Of a stretch of DNA of 25,694 nucleotides, positions 1 through 6,521 are shown piece after piece. The notes under the pieces were generated by a model. That model saw only the letters and a program-made list of their open reading frames with translations, did no database searches and was not told the DNA's origin. Each line of letters opens with the position of its first letter. Within the stretch, counting starts at the first letter, position 1. The DNA comes from a virus. Both the position numbers and the translations under genes were made by a program. The stretch covers positions 1-25,694 of the IMG/VR virus record IMGVR_UViG_3300035184_000339; one strand, written 5' to 3'.

Positions 1-452
1 TCCATGTCCATTTCTTCTTCTGATTCATCATCGCCTGACATAATTTTTTCGAATTCTGCTTCTAGTTCTGCTAATGCTGACTCTAGATCATCTACACGTG
101 TTTCAACGTCATCTTCGCCTTCTTCAGCATCGTCCATTTCCAGGTCGTCAACTGCTTCTGCGTCATCCATTTCATCTTCGTCATAGATTTCTTCTGCTTC
201 AATTTCATCTGCATCTGATTCAATTTCGTCTGTTGAATCGTTGAATGAAAGTTCGCCTTCTTCTAGTTCTAGTTCTTCTGCTTCGTCTAGATCCTCAAGG
301 TCATCTTCTACAACTTCATCACTTTCGTTTAGAAGTTCCTCGTGGATTTGACGAGCGTTCTCTACGATAAAATCATGTAGTAGCTCTTCTGCTGCTACAC
401 GTTCTTCGTTGATAAGAAGTTCTAGGACTTGTTCTAGTTTGCTTCTTGACAT
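1..452 (-). CDS. 67: gp67-like acidic prohead core protein (C-terminus beyond window)
   Basis: This reading frame is open from an ATG at 450-452 to the left edge, at least 150 codons. The first ~35 residues form an amphipathic helix (MSRSKLEQVLELLINEER, then an AAEELL segment). The rest is extremely rich in Glu and Asp. A short helix followed by an acidic tail is the layout of T4 gp67 (PIP), an internal scaffold-core protein cleaved during head maturation, but T4 gp67 has only about 80 residues, so this version is much longer. A strong ribosome site (AAGGAGA) lies just upstream of the ATG. It is downstream of portal gp20, as in T4 (20-67-68-21). A late-promoter box at 529-536 should drive it. 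The assignment rests on composition and position, so another acidic scaffold protein such as gp68 is possible. Confidence 0.7.
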   Translation of the reverse strand, partial: MSRSKLEQVLELLINEERVAAEELLHDFIVENARQIHEELLNESDEVVEDDLEDLDEAEELELEEGELSFNDSTDEIESDADEIEAEEIYDEDEMDDAEAVDDLEMDDAEEGEDDVETRVDDLESALAELEAEFEKIMSGDDESEEEMDM

Positions 453-528
453 ATTAAGTCTCCTTATCTAAATTAAGCCACGCCAAAATTATAGTGGCAA
501 GGTTGTAGAAACACTCTTGTTTCAAAAG

Positions 529-536
529 TATTTATA
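529..536 (-). promoter_or_regulatory. T4-type late promoter TATAAATA for gp67-like gene
   Basis: An exact match to the T4 late box TATAAATA is read on the minus strand, about 77 bases before the gp67-like start and just downstream of a hairpin at 568-593. The gp55 homologue in this window would be the sigma factor that recognises it. The -35 region needs no consensus for this class. Confidence 0.7.
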
Positions 537-567
537 ACTAATTTTATATATGTGGTGTAAATACAAG

Positions 568-593
568 AAAAACGACTGTTTTTAGTCGTTTTT
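568..593 (-). terminator. Intrinsic terminator hairpin between small ORF and gp67-like gene
   Basis: Perfect 10-bp inverted repeat (AAAAACGACT / AGTCGTTTTT) with a 6-base loop. Because the stem begins with A and ends with T, each strand gives a U-tract, so it can act in both directions. It would end transcripts from the gp20 side before the next late promoter restarts transcription. Confidence 0.7.
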
Positions 594-605
594 TCGGTGT
601 AGAGA

Positions 606-613
606 TATTTATA
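606..613 (-). promoter_or_regulatory. Second late-promoter box TATAAATA upstream of the hairpin
   Basis: Exact TATAAATA on the minus strand between the small ORF (ends at 662) and the hairpin at 568-593. A transcript starting here would carry the hairpin at its extreme 5' end. The hairpin would then either stop it or act as a protective leader structure. It may also be a chance match in AT-rich DNA. Confidence 0.4.
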
Positions 614-661
614 ATACTCTGATATGCTTAAACATACTAGTTAATACGAAAAGCAGAACTT

Positions 662-880
662 TTAAAGTTCTGCTCCCATATCATCATCTCCAGACGCTCC
701 GTATTGCTTTTTAAGCTGTCCGTTTTTTTTAGCTTGTTCATATCTACGAAACTCACGTATCTTTCTGAGTTTCGCAAGGTGTTTAAGAGTTAAGCGAACT
801 GTACGAGTATCACTTAACTTTGCTACAACTGAATTATCCTCGGTCGGAGAATAGGTTTCTTTTAAATCTGAATATCTCAT
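662..880 (-). CDS. Small basic conserved-type phage protein downstream of gp20
   Basis: A 72-residue protein. The middle part (about residues 27-58) is rich in Lys and Arg and predicted helical, and the last residues are acidic (GDDDMGAEL). It lies 8 bases after the gp20 stop on the same strand, which suggests a role in head assembly or simple co-expression with the portal. No enzymatic motif is visible and I do not recognise a named family. Small ORFs of this sort often follow gp20 in marine T4-like phages. There is no clear Shine-Dalgarno sequence. The upstream bases are occupied by a TATAAATA late box that overlaps the gp20 stop codon. Translation could therefore depend on coupling to gp20 or on an mRNA with almost no leader. 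Confidence 0.75.
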   Translation of the reverse strand: MRYSDLKETYSPTEDNSVVAKLSDTRTVRLTLKHLAKLRKIREFRRYEQAKKNGQLKKQYGASGDDDMGAEL

Positions 881-885
881 AATAC

Positions 886-893
886 TATTTATA
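886..893 (-). promoter_or_regulatory. Late-promoter box overlapping the gp20 stop codon
   Basis: Exact TATAAATA on the minus strand. Its bases include the TAA stop of gp20 (889-891). With T4 spacing, transcription would begin about 5-6 bases after the box, almost at the ATG of the small ORF at 880. Whether it is used cannot be seen from sequence. Confidence 0.45.
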
Positions 894-2577
894 CATTTTC
901 TTCAGTTTCAGCATCTGTGTTTTCAGAACCATCAATAACTGATCCTTCTTCAGAATCATCTACGTCAGTTTCATCAAAATCAAATTCGCCAGCATCGTCG
1001 CTCATTGATGGAGAAGATCCAATATCTTGCATGCCAGCAGCGTCATCACTGACCTTATCTCGCATATCATTCTCTTCGCGCCACATACGTTCATTCTCTA
1101 GGATTTCATCTTTTGATAGTCCTAAGAAACGTTCTAATGCAAAACGCTTACTAATATAGTCTGCACCTTCAATGCTAGAGAACACATTCATAGCAACTTG
1201 ATCTACCTCAGCTTGACGGAACTTACCAAAGTTCTGCGGATCATTGAATTTAAGATCAAATAGTGAACTTTCAACTTGTACACCACGATGCTTCAAAAAC
1301 ATCTTGAACTCACGATCAAATTCTTCAACGATAAGTGATTGAATACGCTCACAAAATTTTGTAAATCTAAATTCTTCAATCATTGCTGTGCCGACACGAC
1401 CATCATTATATGAACCACTATCTGCTCCTTGTCCCAAGTAAGATGTAGGTACACGCAGACCGCGCATCAGCTTATCATTAAAGTATTTCAGGTCATCAAT
1501 CTGTCCCAAGTTCTCCCCGCCTGGAAGTGTTTCAACTTTAGAACCGCGACCTTCTGATGTCTGAGCAAAGAAATAATCTTCCATGATTGATAGTGGATTA
1601 TATGCACTATCAGTAATGTTCTGTCCGCCACCGGTCTTAGATGGAATGCGTCTTTGGTGAATCTCACCCTTGATACGCTCCAAGTGCGCTCTTGCTTTGT
1701 GTGTTGGCATGTTACCGACATCAATATAGAATACTCTACGTTCAGGTGCACGTTGTACACGGTAAATTAAAATAGCATCTTCTAATAGTTCTTTTTGCTT
1801 ATAAACCTTGAAGATAGGCTCAAGAATAGATGTACCAAATGGCCAGAAGTGGTCAACACCTTCACTTAATGAAATGTGGACAACGTGTGCTGCATCAACT
1901 GGTGTAGACTTTTGATCATTTGCAAATCTTGTGCCACCAGCTGCTCCATTATGGCCCTGTGCTGTGTTAGCATTAAGATTTGGCATACCCATTGCGCCGA
2001 CTCCTGTTTGTGTCAGTCTTCTATGGTCAGCCGTAACGCTCATACTTTCGATATTAATATCCATATCTTTTACGTAGTATGCTTCTACTTTCTTGCCTTT
2101 TCCTTCATTGACGATAACTTTATCTACTTTAGCAGGATCAACCCAGAACAATTTATATGTCTCCGGATCACGAACAAACATTTGGTCACCGTATTTGATA
2201 GCGTTTCGGAAGATACGGAAGATACGCTTGTTCATTTCATTGACATTGCACCACTGCTTCAGTGTACGAGTAACGATATCACTCTCGGATTCAGTTGGGT
2301 CCACGTTGAAGTTAAGACTAAATGGTATATTAGTTTGCTCATCCTTTAGCGTGGAAAATTCAGCAATAACATCAAGTGCGGCATTGACTTCTGAATCTAA
2401 ATCCATTTGATCATACTGACCGTAACGTTGTACTCGATTTGGTTGTCCTTGATAGACTTCCGGTAACCAACTACTATAACGTTTGTTCGATGCTTCGCTA
2501 CCCTGATCGGATGTGCTTGATGAGTCTCGTTGTGGGAGTCCATCGTATGTTTTAAAGTATTTTTTCCAAGTTGCCAT
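889..2577 (-). CDS. 20: Portal vertex protein gp20
   Basis: A 562-residue protein, close to T4 gp20 (524). It forms the dodecameric portal through which DNA enters and leaves the capsid and on which the prohead assembles. Typical T4-group portal segments are visible: SWLPEVYQG near residue 37, DLDSEVNAALDVIAEF near 58-74, IYRVQRAPERRVFYIDVGNM in the middle, and GSKVETLPGGENLGQIDDL followed by KYFNDKLMRGLRVP. The C-terminus is rich in Asp and Glu. The start ATG at 2577 has an AGGAAGAAA-type ribosome site upstream. A perfect sigma-70 promoter sits at 2606-2634. It is followed by the small ORF and the gp67-like gene, matching T4 head-gene order. Identification is secure. Confidence 0.97.
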   Translation of the reverse strand: MATWKKYFKTYDGLPQRDSSSTSDQGSEASNKRYSSWLPEVYQGQPNRVQRYGQYDQMDLDSEVNAALDVIAEFSTLKDEQTNIPFSLNFNVDPTESESDIVTRTLKQWCNVNEMNKRIFRIFRNAIKYGDQMFVRDPETYKLFWVDPAKVDKVIVNEGKGKKVEAYYVKDMDINIESMSVTADHRRLTQTGVGAMGMPNLNANTAQGHNGAAGGTRFANDQKSTPVDAAHVVHISLSEGVDHFWPFGTSILEPIFKVYKQKELLEDAILIYRVQRAPERRVFYIDVGNMPTHKARAHLERIKGEIHQRRIPSKTGGGQNITDSAYNPLSIMEDYFFAQTSEGRGSKVETLPGGENLGQIDDLKYFNDKLMRGLRVPTSYLGQGADSGSYNDGRVGTAMIEEFRFTKFCERIQSLIVEEFDREFKMFLKHRGVQVESSLFDLKFNDPQNFGKFRQAEVDQVAMNVFSSIEGADYISKRFALERFLGLSKDEILENERMWREENDMRDKVSDDAAGMQDIGSSPSMSDDAGEFDFDETDVDDSEEGSVIDGSENTDAETEENV

Positions 2578-2605
2578 CTTTATTTCTTCCTATAAAGTAT
2601 ATTTT

Positions 2606-2634
2606 ATTATAACACAATTTTATACTAGTGTCAA
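2606..2634 (-). promoter_or_regulatory. Perfect-consensus sigma-70 promoter upstream of gp20
   Basis: On the minus strand TTGACA (2634-2629), a 17-base spacer, then TATAAT (2611-2606), about 29 bases before the gp20 start. All 12 box bases match the bacterial consensus. This implies recognition by unmodified host RNA polymerase, which is notable for a structural gene expected to be late. Confidence 0.85.
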
Positions 2635-2640
2635 ACGTTA

Positions 2641-4689
2641 TTAATTTTTGTTGAGATTCTTAATCAATGAGTCTATCTTGCTTATTAATGAATTGAAAGG
2701 AGCCAGTTCTTCCTCATCTGCACCTGTAAAATTCTCCCGCCTTCTATCTTTTTTGAGTTCGTTTAAGATGGCGTAAAGAGAATTCGAAAATTCTTTGTTC
2801 TCTTCTGCAAGAGATGCTAACTCTTCTACACCCATATCACTTATTTGCTGATTTTGCTTATTCCTAGTAAGTTTTGAAAACTCCGGCTGTACGCCAGCAG
2901 TTTTATTAAATTTACCCTGTGTTCTATTAATTGCTGCTGTTAGATTATCTATGGCAGTAGTATTGCCTCGTATTGACTCAAACTCTCCCTCTGCCATTGT
3001 TAGCTTTTTAGCAGCGGTGGCAGTATTAATTGCGAAGGCAACACTATCAATAATTTTCGATTCAATGTCCATTGATGTCTCTGCTGCTTTGCCAACAACA
3101 CCAGAAAAAGCCGCGCCCGCATCTCCCATTGCCTTAGTAAGTTGTAAAGAAGATTCATTGAGTTGACTGGTATATTTAGTAAGATCAATTGCAGCCAAAG
3201 TCATGTTTCCGATATTTTCTAACTCTTTATCTCTCTGCCTAGCAACTTCAATCGTTTGATTCATCGCTTGGTCCTCTGATGTGATTCCAATACGGCCAGC
3301 GTCTGCATTTTTTAACGTCTGTAGCATCTCCATAGCGGCTGCTTGTGATGCCTGTGCATTTCCAACATCTGACAATATCAATGAACTATTGGTTTTACCA
3401 AATTGTACCATTGCCTCTAATGATGGTCCCATACTGGCTAATGCTGCCTGCATTGCTTCTGGTCCTCCACTAGAAGCAGAGGCGATTTGTTCTATCATCG
3501 GCAAGAACTGTGCAGTCAATGCATCACTATTAATATTCGTAAATTCAGCAGTCTGTGCGAAAGCGCCTGCACTTCCAGCTGCTAAACGTGTAGCCAAGGC
3601 TTGAGCAAACGGTGAATCTTGTCCACCGAATTGTCCGACCATATTTTTTACAGCATCCGCAGTTGTTTTATCTAGTGTAGATAGCATTGAAGCGAATTTA
3701 TCCTGTTTTAGAGTATCCCTAATCATTTCCGCAGCATCTTGTAGATTAATTTTCATTATGTTAGACGTAGATACAACAGTTGACATGAAGCTGTCCATTC
3801 CAGAACGCAAATCGGCATTTGAAATTTTGTCTAATTGTCCTAACGAACGTACACTATCAAGATAAGTACCAGCAATATCACTGACTTCTCTGAATTCCAT
3901 TCCGAAATTGTTCATCATATCACCCATACCTTCGCCACTAGATGCCATACTATTTGCAAATTCCATCGAGGCTTTTACTCCTCGGATACCCACTGACTGT
4001 GAAAATTGTTGCGTAAATCGCTGTGCTTCTCCGAATGTGAAGTTAGCAGCAGTTATAGTCTTTGCAATATTAGTCATTCCAGCACTGAAAGTATCCATTC
4101 CAGCAAACATACCGGATTGTCTCATTTCTTGTGATAAATTGAAACGATCCATGCCACCTTGCTTGACTGCCTCGTTTAAGCCTTTGCCAGCAATAAGGAG
4201 CTTCTTAACAAACCCTGCGCCATCCTCTGCTATCTTTTTCATTTTCTCAATATCAGATTTACCTTCACCAAACTCTGCTTCTATCCTTGCCGCGTCTGGC
4301 GACACACCTTTACTAGTTAATTTCTTGATTTGCTCTTGTATTCTATTTCCGCGTTCAGTAGCAGCTACTAACTTATTTGTACCAGTTAACATTCTAGTCA
4401 AAAAGGAAAGTTGATGTTCTTCAGTTTTACCGGTGGATTTAGCTTCTTTATGTGTCTTAGTTGCAACGCTATTTGCCTGTGCTAACTGAGAAACTGCTGC
4501 TGAAAGTTGAGCAGATGTAGACTTATCTCCGTTAACAATTTTTTGTAGTACCGCAAGCATCTGAGTATTTGCTTGAGTATTTTTATTCATGCCAGTTTGC
4601 ATAACTTTTAATAGTTGTTGCTGTGTAGTCTCAGTGCTCCATACTGGAAGTCCTGATCCTAATCCTTCAATATAAACACTATCAGCCAT
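2641..4689 (-). CDS. Probable tail tape measure protein (gp29-like)
   Basis: A 682-residue protein rich in Ala, Ser, Met, Gln and charged residues and almost entirely predicted helical, with few aromatics. It starts with an N-terminal segment (GLPVWSTETTQQQLLKVM, about residues 13-30) of a type seen at the start of tape-measure-like proteins in marine T4-like phages. T4 gp29 has 590 residues, so the length fits. Such a protein sits in the tail tube, sets tail length and is ejected with DNA. It lies directly opposite the gp26-like chaperone genes, which are the usual partners of a tape measure. The ATG at 4689 is preceded by an AAAGGTGA ribosome site. The call rests on composition, length and context. 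Another elongated virion protein is possible. Confidence 0.65.
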   Translation of the reverse strand: MADSVYIEGLGSGLPVWSTETTQQQLLKVMQTGMNKNTQANTQMLAVLQKIVNGDKSTSAQLSAAVSQLAQANSVATKTHKEAKSTGKTEEHQLSFLTRMLTGTNKLVAATERGNRIQEQIKKLTSKGVSPDAARIEAEFGEGKSDIEKMKKIAEDGAGFVKKLLIAGKGLNEAVKQGGMDRFNLSQEMRQSGMFAGMDTFSAGMTNIAKTITAANFTFGEAQRFTQQFSQSVGIRGVKASMEFANSMASSGEGMGDMMNNFGMEFREVSDIAGTYLDSVRSLGQLDKISNADLRSGMDSFMSTVVSTSNIMKINLQDAAEMIRDTLKQDKFASMLSTLDKTTADAVKNMVGQFGGQDSPFAQALATRLAAGSAGAFAQTAEFTNINSDALTAQFLPMIEQIASASSGGPEAMQAALASMGPSLEAMVQFGKTNSSLILSDVGNAQASQAAAMEMLQTLKNADAGRIGITSEDQAMNQTIEVARQRDKELENIGNMTLAAIDLTKYTSQLNESSLQLTKAMGDAGAAFSGVVGKAAETSMDIESKIIDSVAFAINTATAAKKLTMAEGEFESIRGNTTAIDNLTAAINRTQGKFNKTAGVQPEFSKLTRNKQNQQISDMGVEELASLAEENKEFSNSLYAILNELKKDRRRENFTGADEEELAPFNSLISKIDSLIKNLNKN

Positions 4690-4707
4690 ATCAATTCACC
4701 TTTTTTA

Positions 4708-4736
4708 GTTATATTAGCACATAACTAATCAGTTAA
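4708..4736 (-). promoter_or_regulatory. Sigma-70-like promoter for the tape measure gene
   Basis: Minus strand TTAACT (4736-4731), 17-base spacer, TATAAC (4713-4708). This is 4/6 and 5/6 of consensus, with a leader of about 15 bases before the ATG at 4689. It is weaker than the perfect promoters elsewhere in the window. Confidence 0.4.
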
Positions 4737-4746
4737 ACACTATTAT

Positions 4747-4754
4747 AATAAATA
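4747..4754 (+). promoter_or_regulatory. Late-like box AATAAATA before gp26-like gene
   Basis: AATAAATA on the plus strand, one base from the TATAAATA consensus, gives a ~30-base leader with an AAGGAAA ribosome site before the ATG at 4792. Confidence 0.35.
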
Positions 4755-4765
4755 TATTATAAGTG

Positions 4766-4773
4766 TATTTATC
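4766..4773 (-). promoter_or_regulatory. Late-variant box GATAAATA facing the tape measure gene
   Basis: GATAAATAC on the minus strand, the same variant box found upstream of the gp48-like and gp25 genes. It would give a ~70-base leader to the ATG at 4689, diverging from the box at 4747-4754. Confidence 0.4.
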
Positions 4774-4791
4774 TTTAGTTAAGGAAACAAC

Positions 4792-5625
4792 ATGAACCCA
4801 CTAAACAAGTATTTTAGGCAACCTAAAATTTACATAAAATTGCCAACTGGCGGCAAATTTAATCCAGAACTAGAAACAACTGTATTAGATGAAATTGGTG
4901 TGTGCTCTATGTCTGCCATAGATGAAATAACATTGAAGAATCCAGAATCACTACTCAATGGCGAGGCAATCATCAGTATAATAAAAAGTTGTGTTCCCAG
5001 TATTTCTGATCCTAGAAAATTATGTAATATAGATGTAGAAGCATTATTCCTAGCAATACAGTACGCAACTTACAACAAAGATATAACACACGAACATACA
5101 TGTAGTAAATGTAGTGAAGTCAGTGAATTTTCAATTGACGTTAACTATATGTTAAATCGTTTTCCAGATATTGATTTCATTGAACCAATTCAATATGAGG
5201 ATGCATTGATTCATATCAGACCGCCGACAGTGGATAACATCACTAGAATGACACTCATTGATTTAGAACAAAAACGTATTATCCAGGGGCTATCTACAGT
5301 AGATGACCAGTCTGAAGAAATGGAAGTGGCAAAGAAGTTCTACAATAGTTTTAAGAAAATTGCAGAATTCAATGTTGACATGTTAGCAAATGCAATAAGT
5401 CATATTGAAATCCCAGATATGAAAGTAAGTGACCAAGATCAAATTTCTGAGTTTTTACATAATATACCAACCACATTAGTAGACGAAATCAATGAAGCAG
5501 TTGGGAAATTAGTGGATAAACCAGAAGAAGCAACATTAATGAAGTTTGTATGTTCAGAATGTGGTCAAGAGGACGAGGTACAGATGGAGATGAACCCTGC
5601 AAATTTTTCAAAAGCTGGCTCTTGA
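4792..5625 (+). CDS. 26: gp26-like tail/baseplate assembly protein (upstream part of a frameshift pair)
   Basis: A 277-residue protein. The N-terminal motif (QPKIYIKLPTGGKF, residues 10-23) and the MSAIDEITLKNPESLLNGEA stretch are characteristic of the T4 gp26 family, annotated as baseplate hub or hub-assembly protein. It carries two CxxC pairs (Cys104/107 and Cys254/257), suggesting a bound zinc. T4 gp26 has 208 residues. Good ribosome site (AAGGAAA) 8 bases before the ATG. The last codons overlap a second ORF in the -1 frame, and an AAATTTT slippery heptamer with a downstream hairpin lies at 5601-5637. A fraction of ribosomes may therefore make a longer 349-residue product. This resembles tail assembly chaperone pairs such as lambda G/GT, which act on the tape measure protein, here the divergent neighbour. 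Confidence 0.85.
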   Translation: MNPLNKYFRQPKIYIKLPTGGKFNPELETTVLDEIGVCSMSAIDEITLKNPESLLNGEAIISIIKSCVPSISDPRKLCNIDVEALFLAIQYATYNKDITHEHTCSKCSEVSEFSIDVNYMLNRFPDIDFIEPIQYEDALIHIRPPTVDNITRMTLIDLEQKRIIQGLSTVDDQSEEMEVAKKFYNSFKKIAEFNVDMLANAISHIEIPDMKVSDQDQISEFLHNIPTTLVDEINEAVGKLVDKPEEATLMKFVCSECGQEDEVQMEMNPANFSKAGS

Positions 5626-5840
5626 CCGCAACCCAGCAAGATATACAAAAAAAATCAGATAATTTTGAAAAAGAGCTTGACATGTTTCATAAAAATATGT
5701 TAAGATTATGTTGGTACATGAGGGGCGGAGTAACAATAGAACAAATGTACGATATGCCTCCCGCTCACTTAGAACACATTAATTCCATCGTAGAAGATAA
5801 TTTTGAAATGAGTAAGAAGGCAGGAATGCCAATAATATAA
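5550..5840 (+). CDS. Tail-assembly chaperone C-terminal module, probably made by -1 frameshift
   Basis: An open frame in the -1 phase relative to the gp26-like gene. The nominal ATG at 5550 has no ribosome site and its first ~18 codons are merely the overlapping frame. The conserved-looking part begins near 5607 (FKSWLLTATQQ) and continues through a helical segment with LRLCWYMRGG to a KKAGMPII end. Short proteins with a WYMRGG motif and a 'KK(S/A)G.P' tail follow gp26 in marine T4-like phages and are sometimes labelled gp51. T4 gp51 itself is much longer, so I do not use that symbol. Entry at 5601-5607 would fuse 77 residues to the first 272 of the upstream protein. Alternatively it starts internally, for example at the ATG at 5681, where AAGAG lies upstream. 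Confidence 0.65.
   Translation: MFRMWSRGRGTDGDEPCKFFKSWLLTATQQDIQKKSDNFEKELDMFHKNMLRLCWYMRGGVTIEQMYDMPPAHLEHINSIVEDNFEMSKKAGMPII
5601..5637 (+). other. Candidate -1 programmed ribosomal frameshift signal
   Basis: The heptamer A AAT TTT (5601-5607) matches X XXY YYZ in the correct phase of the gp26-like frame. Six bases later a hairpin begins: GCTGG (5614-5618) pairs with CCAGC (5633-5637) around a 14-base loop that contains the zero-frame TGA stop. The loop bases CTCTT (5619-5623) could also pair with AAGAG at 5671-5675 as a pseudoknot. Confidence 0.7.
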
Positions 5841-5854
5841 TTTTAAAATACATC

Positions 5855-5883
5855 TTGCAATTATGTAAAAATTGATGTATACT
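5855..5883 (+). promoter_or_regulatory. Sigma-70-like promoter into the gene-free region
   Basis: Plus strand TTGCAA (5855-5860), 17-base spacer, TATACT (5878-5883). That is 4/6 and 5/6 of consensus. A perfect 10-base palindrome, TGTACGTACA (5883-5892), covers the expected start point and could be an operator. No ORF follows for 700 bases, so the product would be an RNA. Confidence 0.5.
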
Positions 5884-5892
5884 GTACGTACA

Positions 5893-5937
5893 CTAATATA
5901 AATCTAATATAAATCTAAATACACAGCTAATATAAAC
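5893..5937 (+). repeat. Repeated CTAATATAAAY units
   Basis: CTAATATAAAT occurs at 5893-5903 and 5904-5914 back to back, and CTAATATAAAC at 5927-5937. A partial CTAAAT lies between them. Each unit contains TATAAA(T/C)C, close to the late box TATAAATA, so the array may be weak tandem late promoters, a binding array, or simple AT-rich repetition. Confidence 0.6.
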
Positions 5938-6521
5938 CTAGTACATTACCCCCATAACTAATAAAATGCTAATATATCAAACATAGTGGAACTGTTAGTT
6001 GGGTAGCCAACTCGGGATTGAATCTGCCAGCATTTAAAGATGTTGTTGCCGTTAGACTAGTAGGGATGAATTCCTACCATCTTCTCGTTAACCACAAATA
6101 AGAGTATTCAAAATATTCAACAGCCATGACTCTAAAGGTCAGGGCTGACCAGTTTCTACCGTGCTTTTTAGCACATACTGCTGATAGACTACTTAGTACT
6201 ATCGACTCTACAATGTTTTTTAATGTATAGATATTGTAAGGGTGCCGTTGGGTCGCAAGACGCAATAGTGAATGATGAGGGGATCGCCAACCGACCTCGC
6301 TGTATCTGGCAGCTAGTTCACATACATTAGTTACGAGCATAGGACAGATTCATATCTGTGTTAAGTTTTTTTCAATTGTCCTGGCAACAGGGCAATTGTG
6401 TCTACTTCACAGGACAGAATATATAAGATTATATCATAATTATATTATATATTAATATATATGTGGATTAGAAAAGAAATACTGAATTAAATGAATGAGT
6501 GGAACGAATGAAGTTAATGAA

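Noticed and set aside
1876-2410. Long open frames antisense to the portal gene
   Set aside because: They lie opposite the well-conserved gp20 coding frame, have no ribosome sites or family motifs, and are explained by its codon usage.
3908-4414. A 168-codon frame antisense to the tape measure gene, rich in Leu, Ile and Pro
   Set aside because: It is a mirror of an Ala/Ser/Met-rich helical protein; the apparent membrane-like composition is a by-product of that and there is no start signal.
5893-5937. CRISPR-like direct repeats
   Set aside because: Units are only 11 bases, AT-rich, two are directly adjacent without spacer, and no cas gene is near.
6102-6150. tRNA-like pieces (a T-arm-like GAGTA-TTCAAAA-TATTC and an anticodon-like loop TCTAAAG)
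   Set aside because: They occur in the wrong order, no matching acceptor stem exists, and the loop lacks the invariant U33. No tRNA can be assembled on either strand.
6074-6340. An 88-codon open frame on the minus strand in the gene-free region
   Set aside because: No ribosome site, no recognisable motif, and the same bases form several hairpins. It looks like a chance frame across a structured RNA, though its last 40 residues look mildly protein-like.
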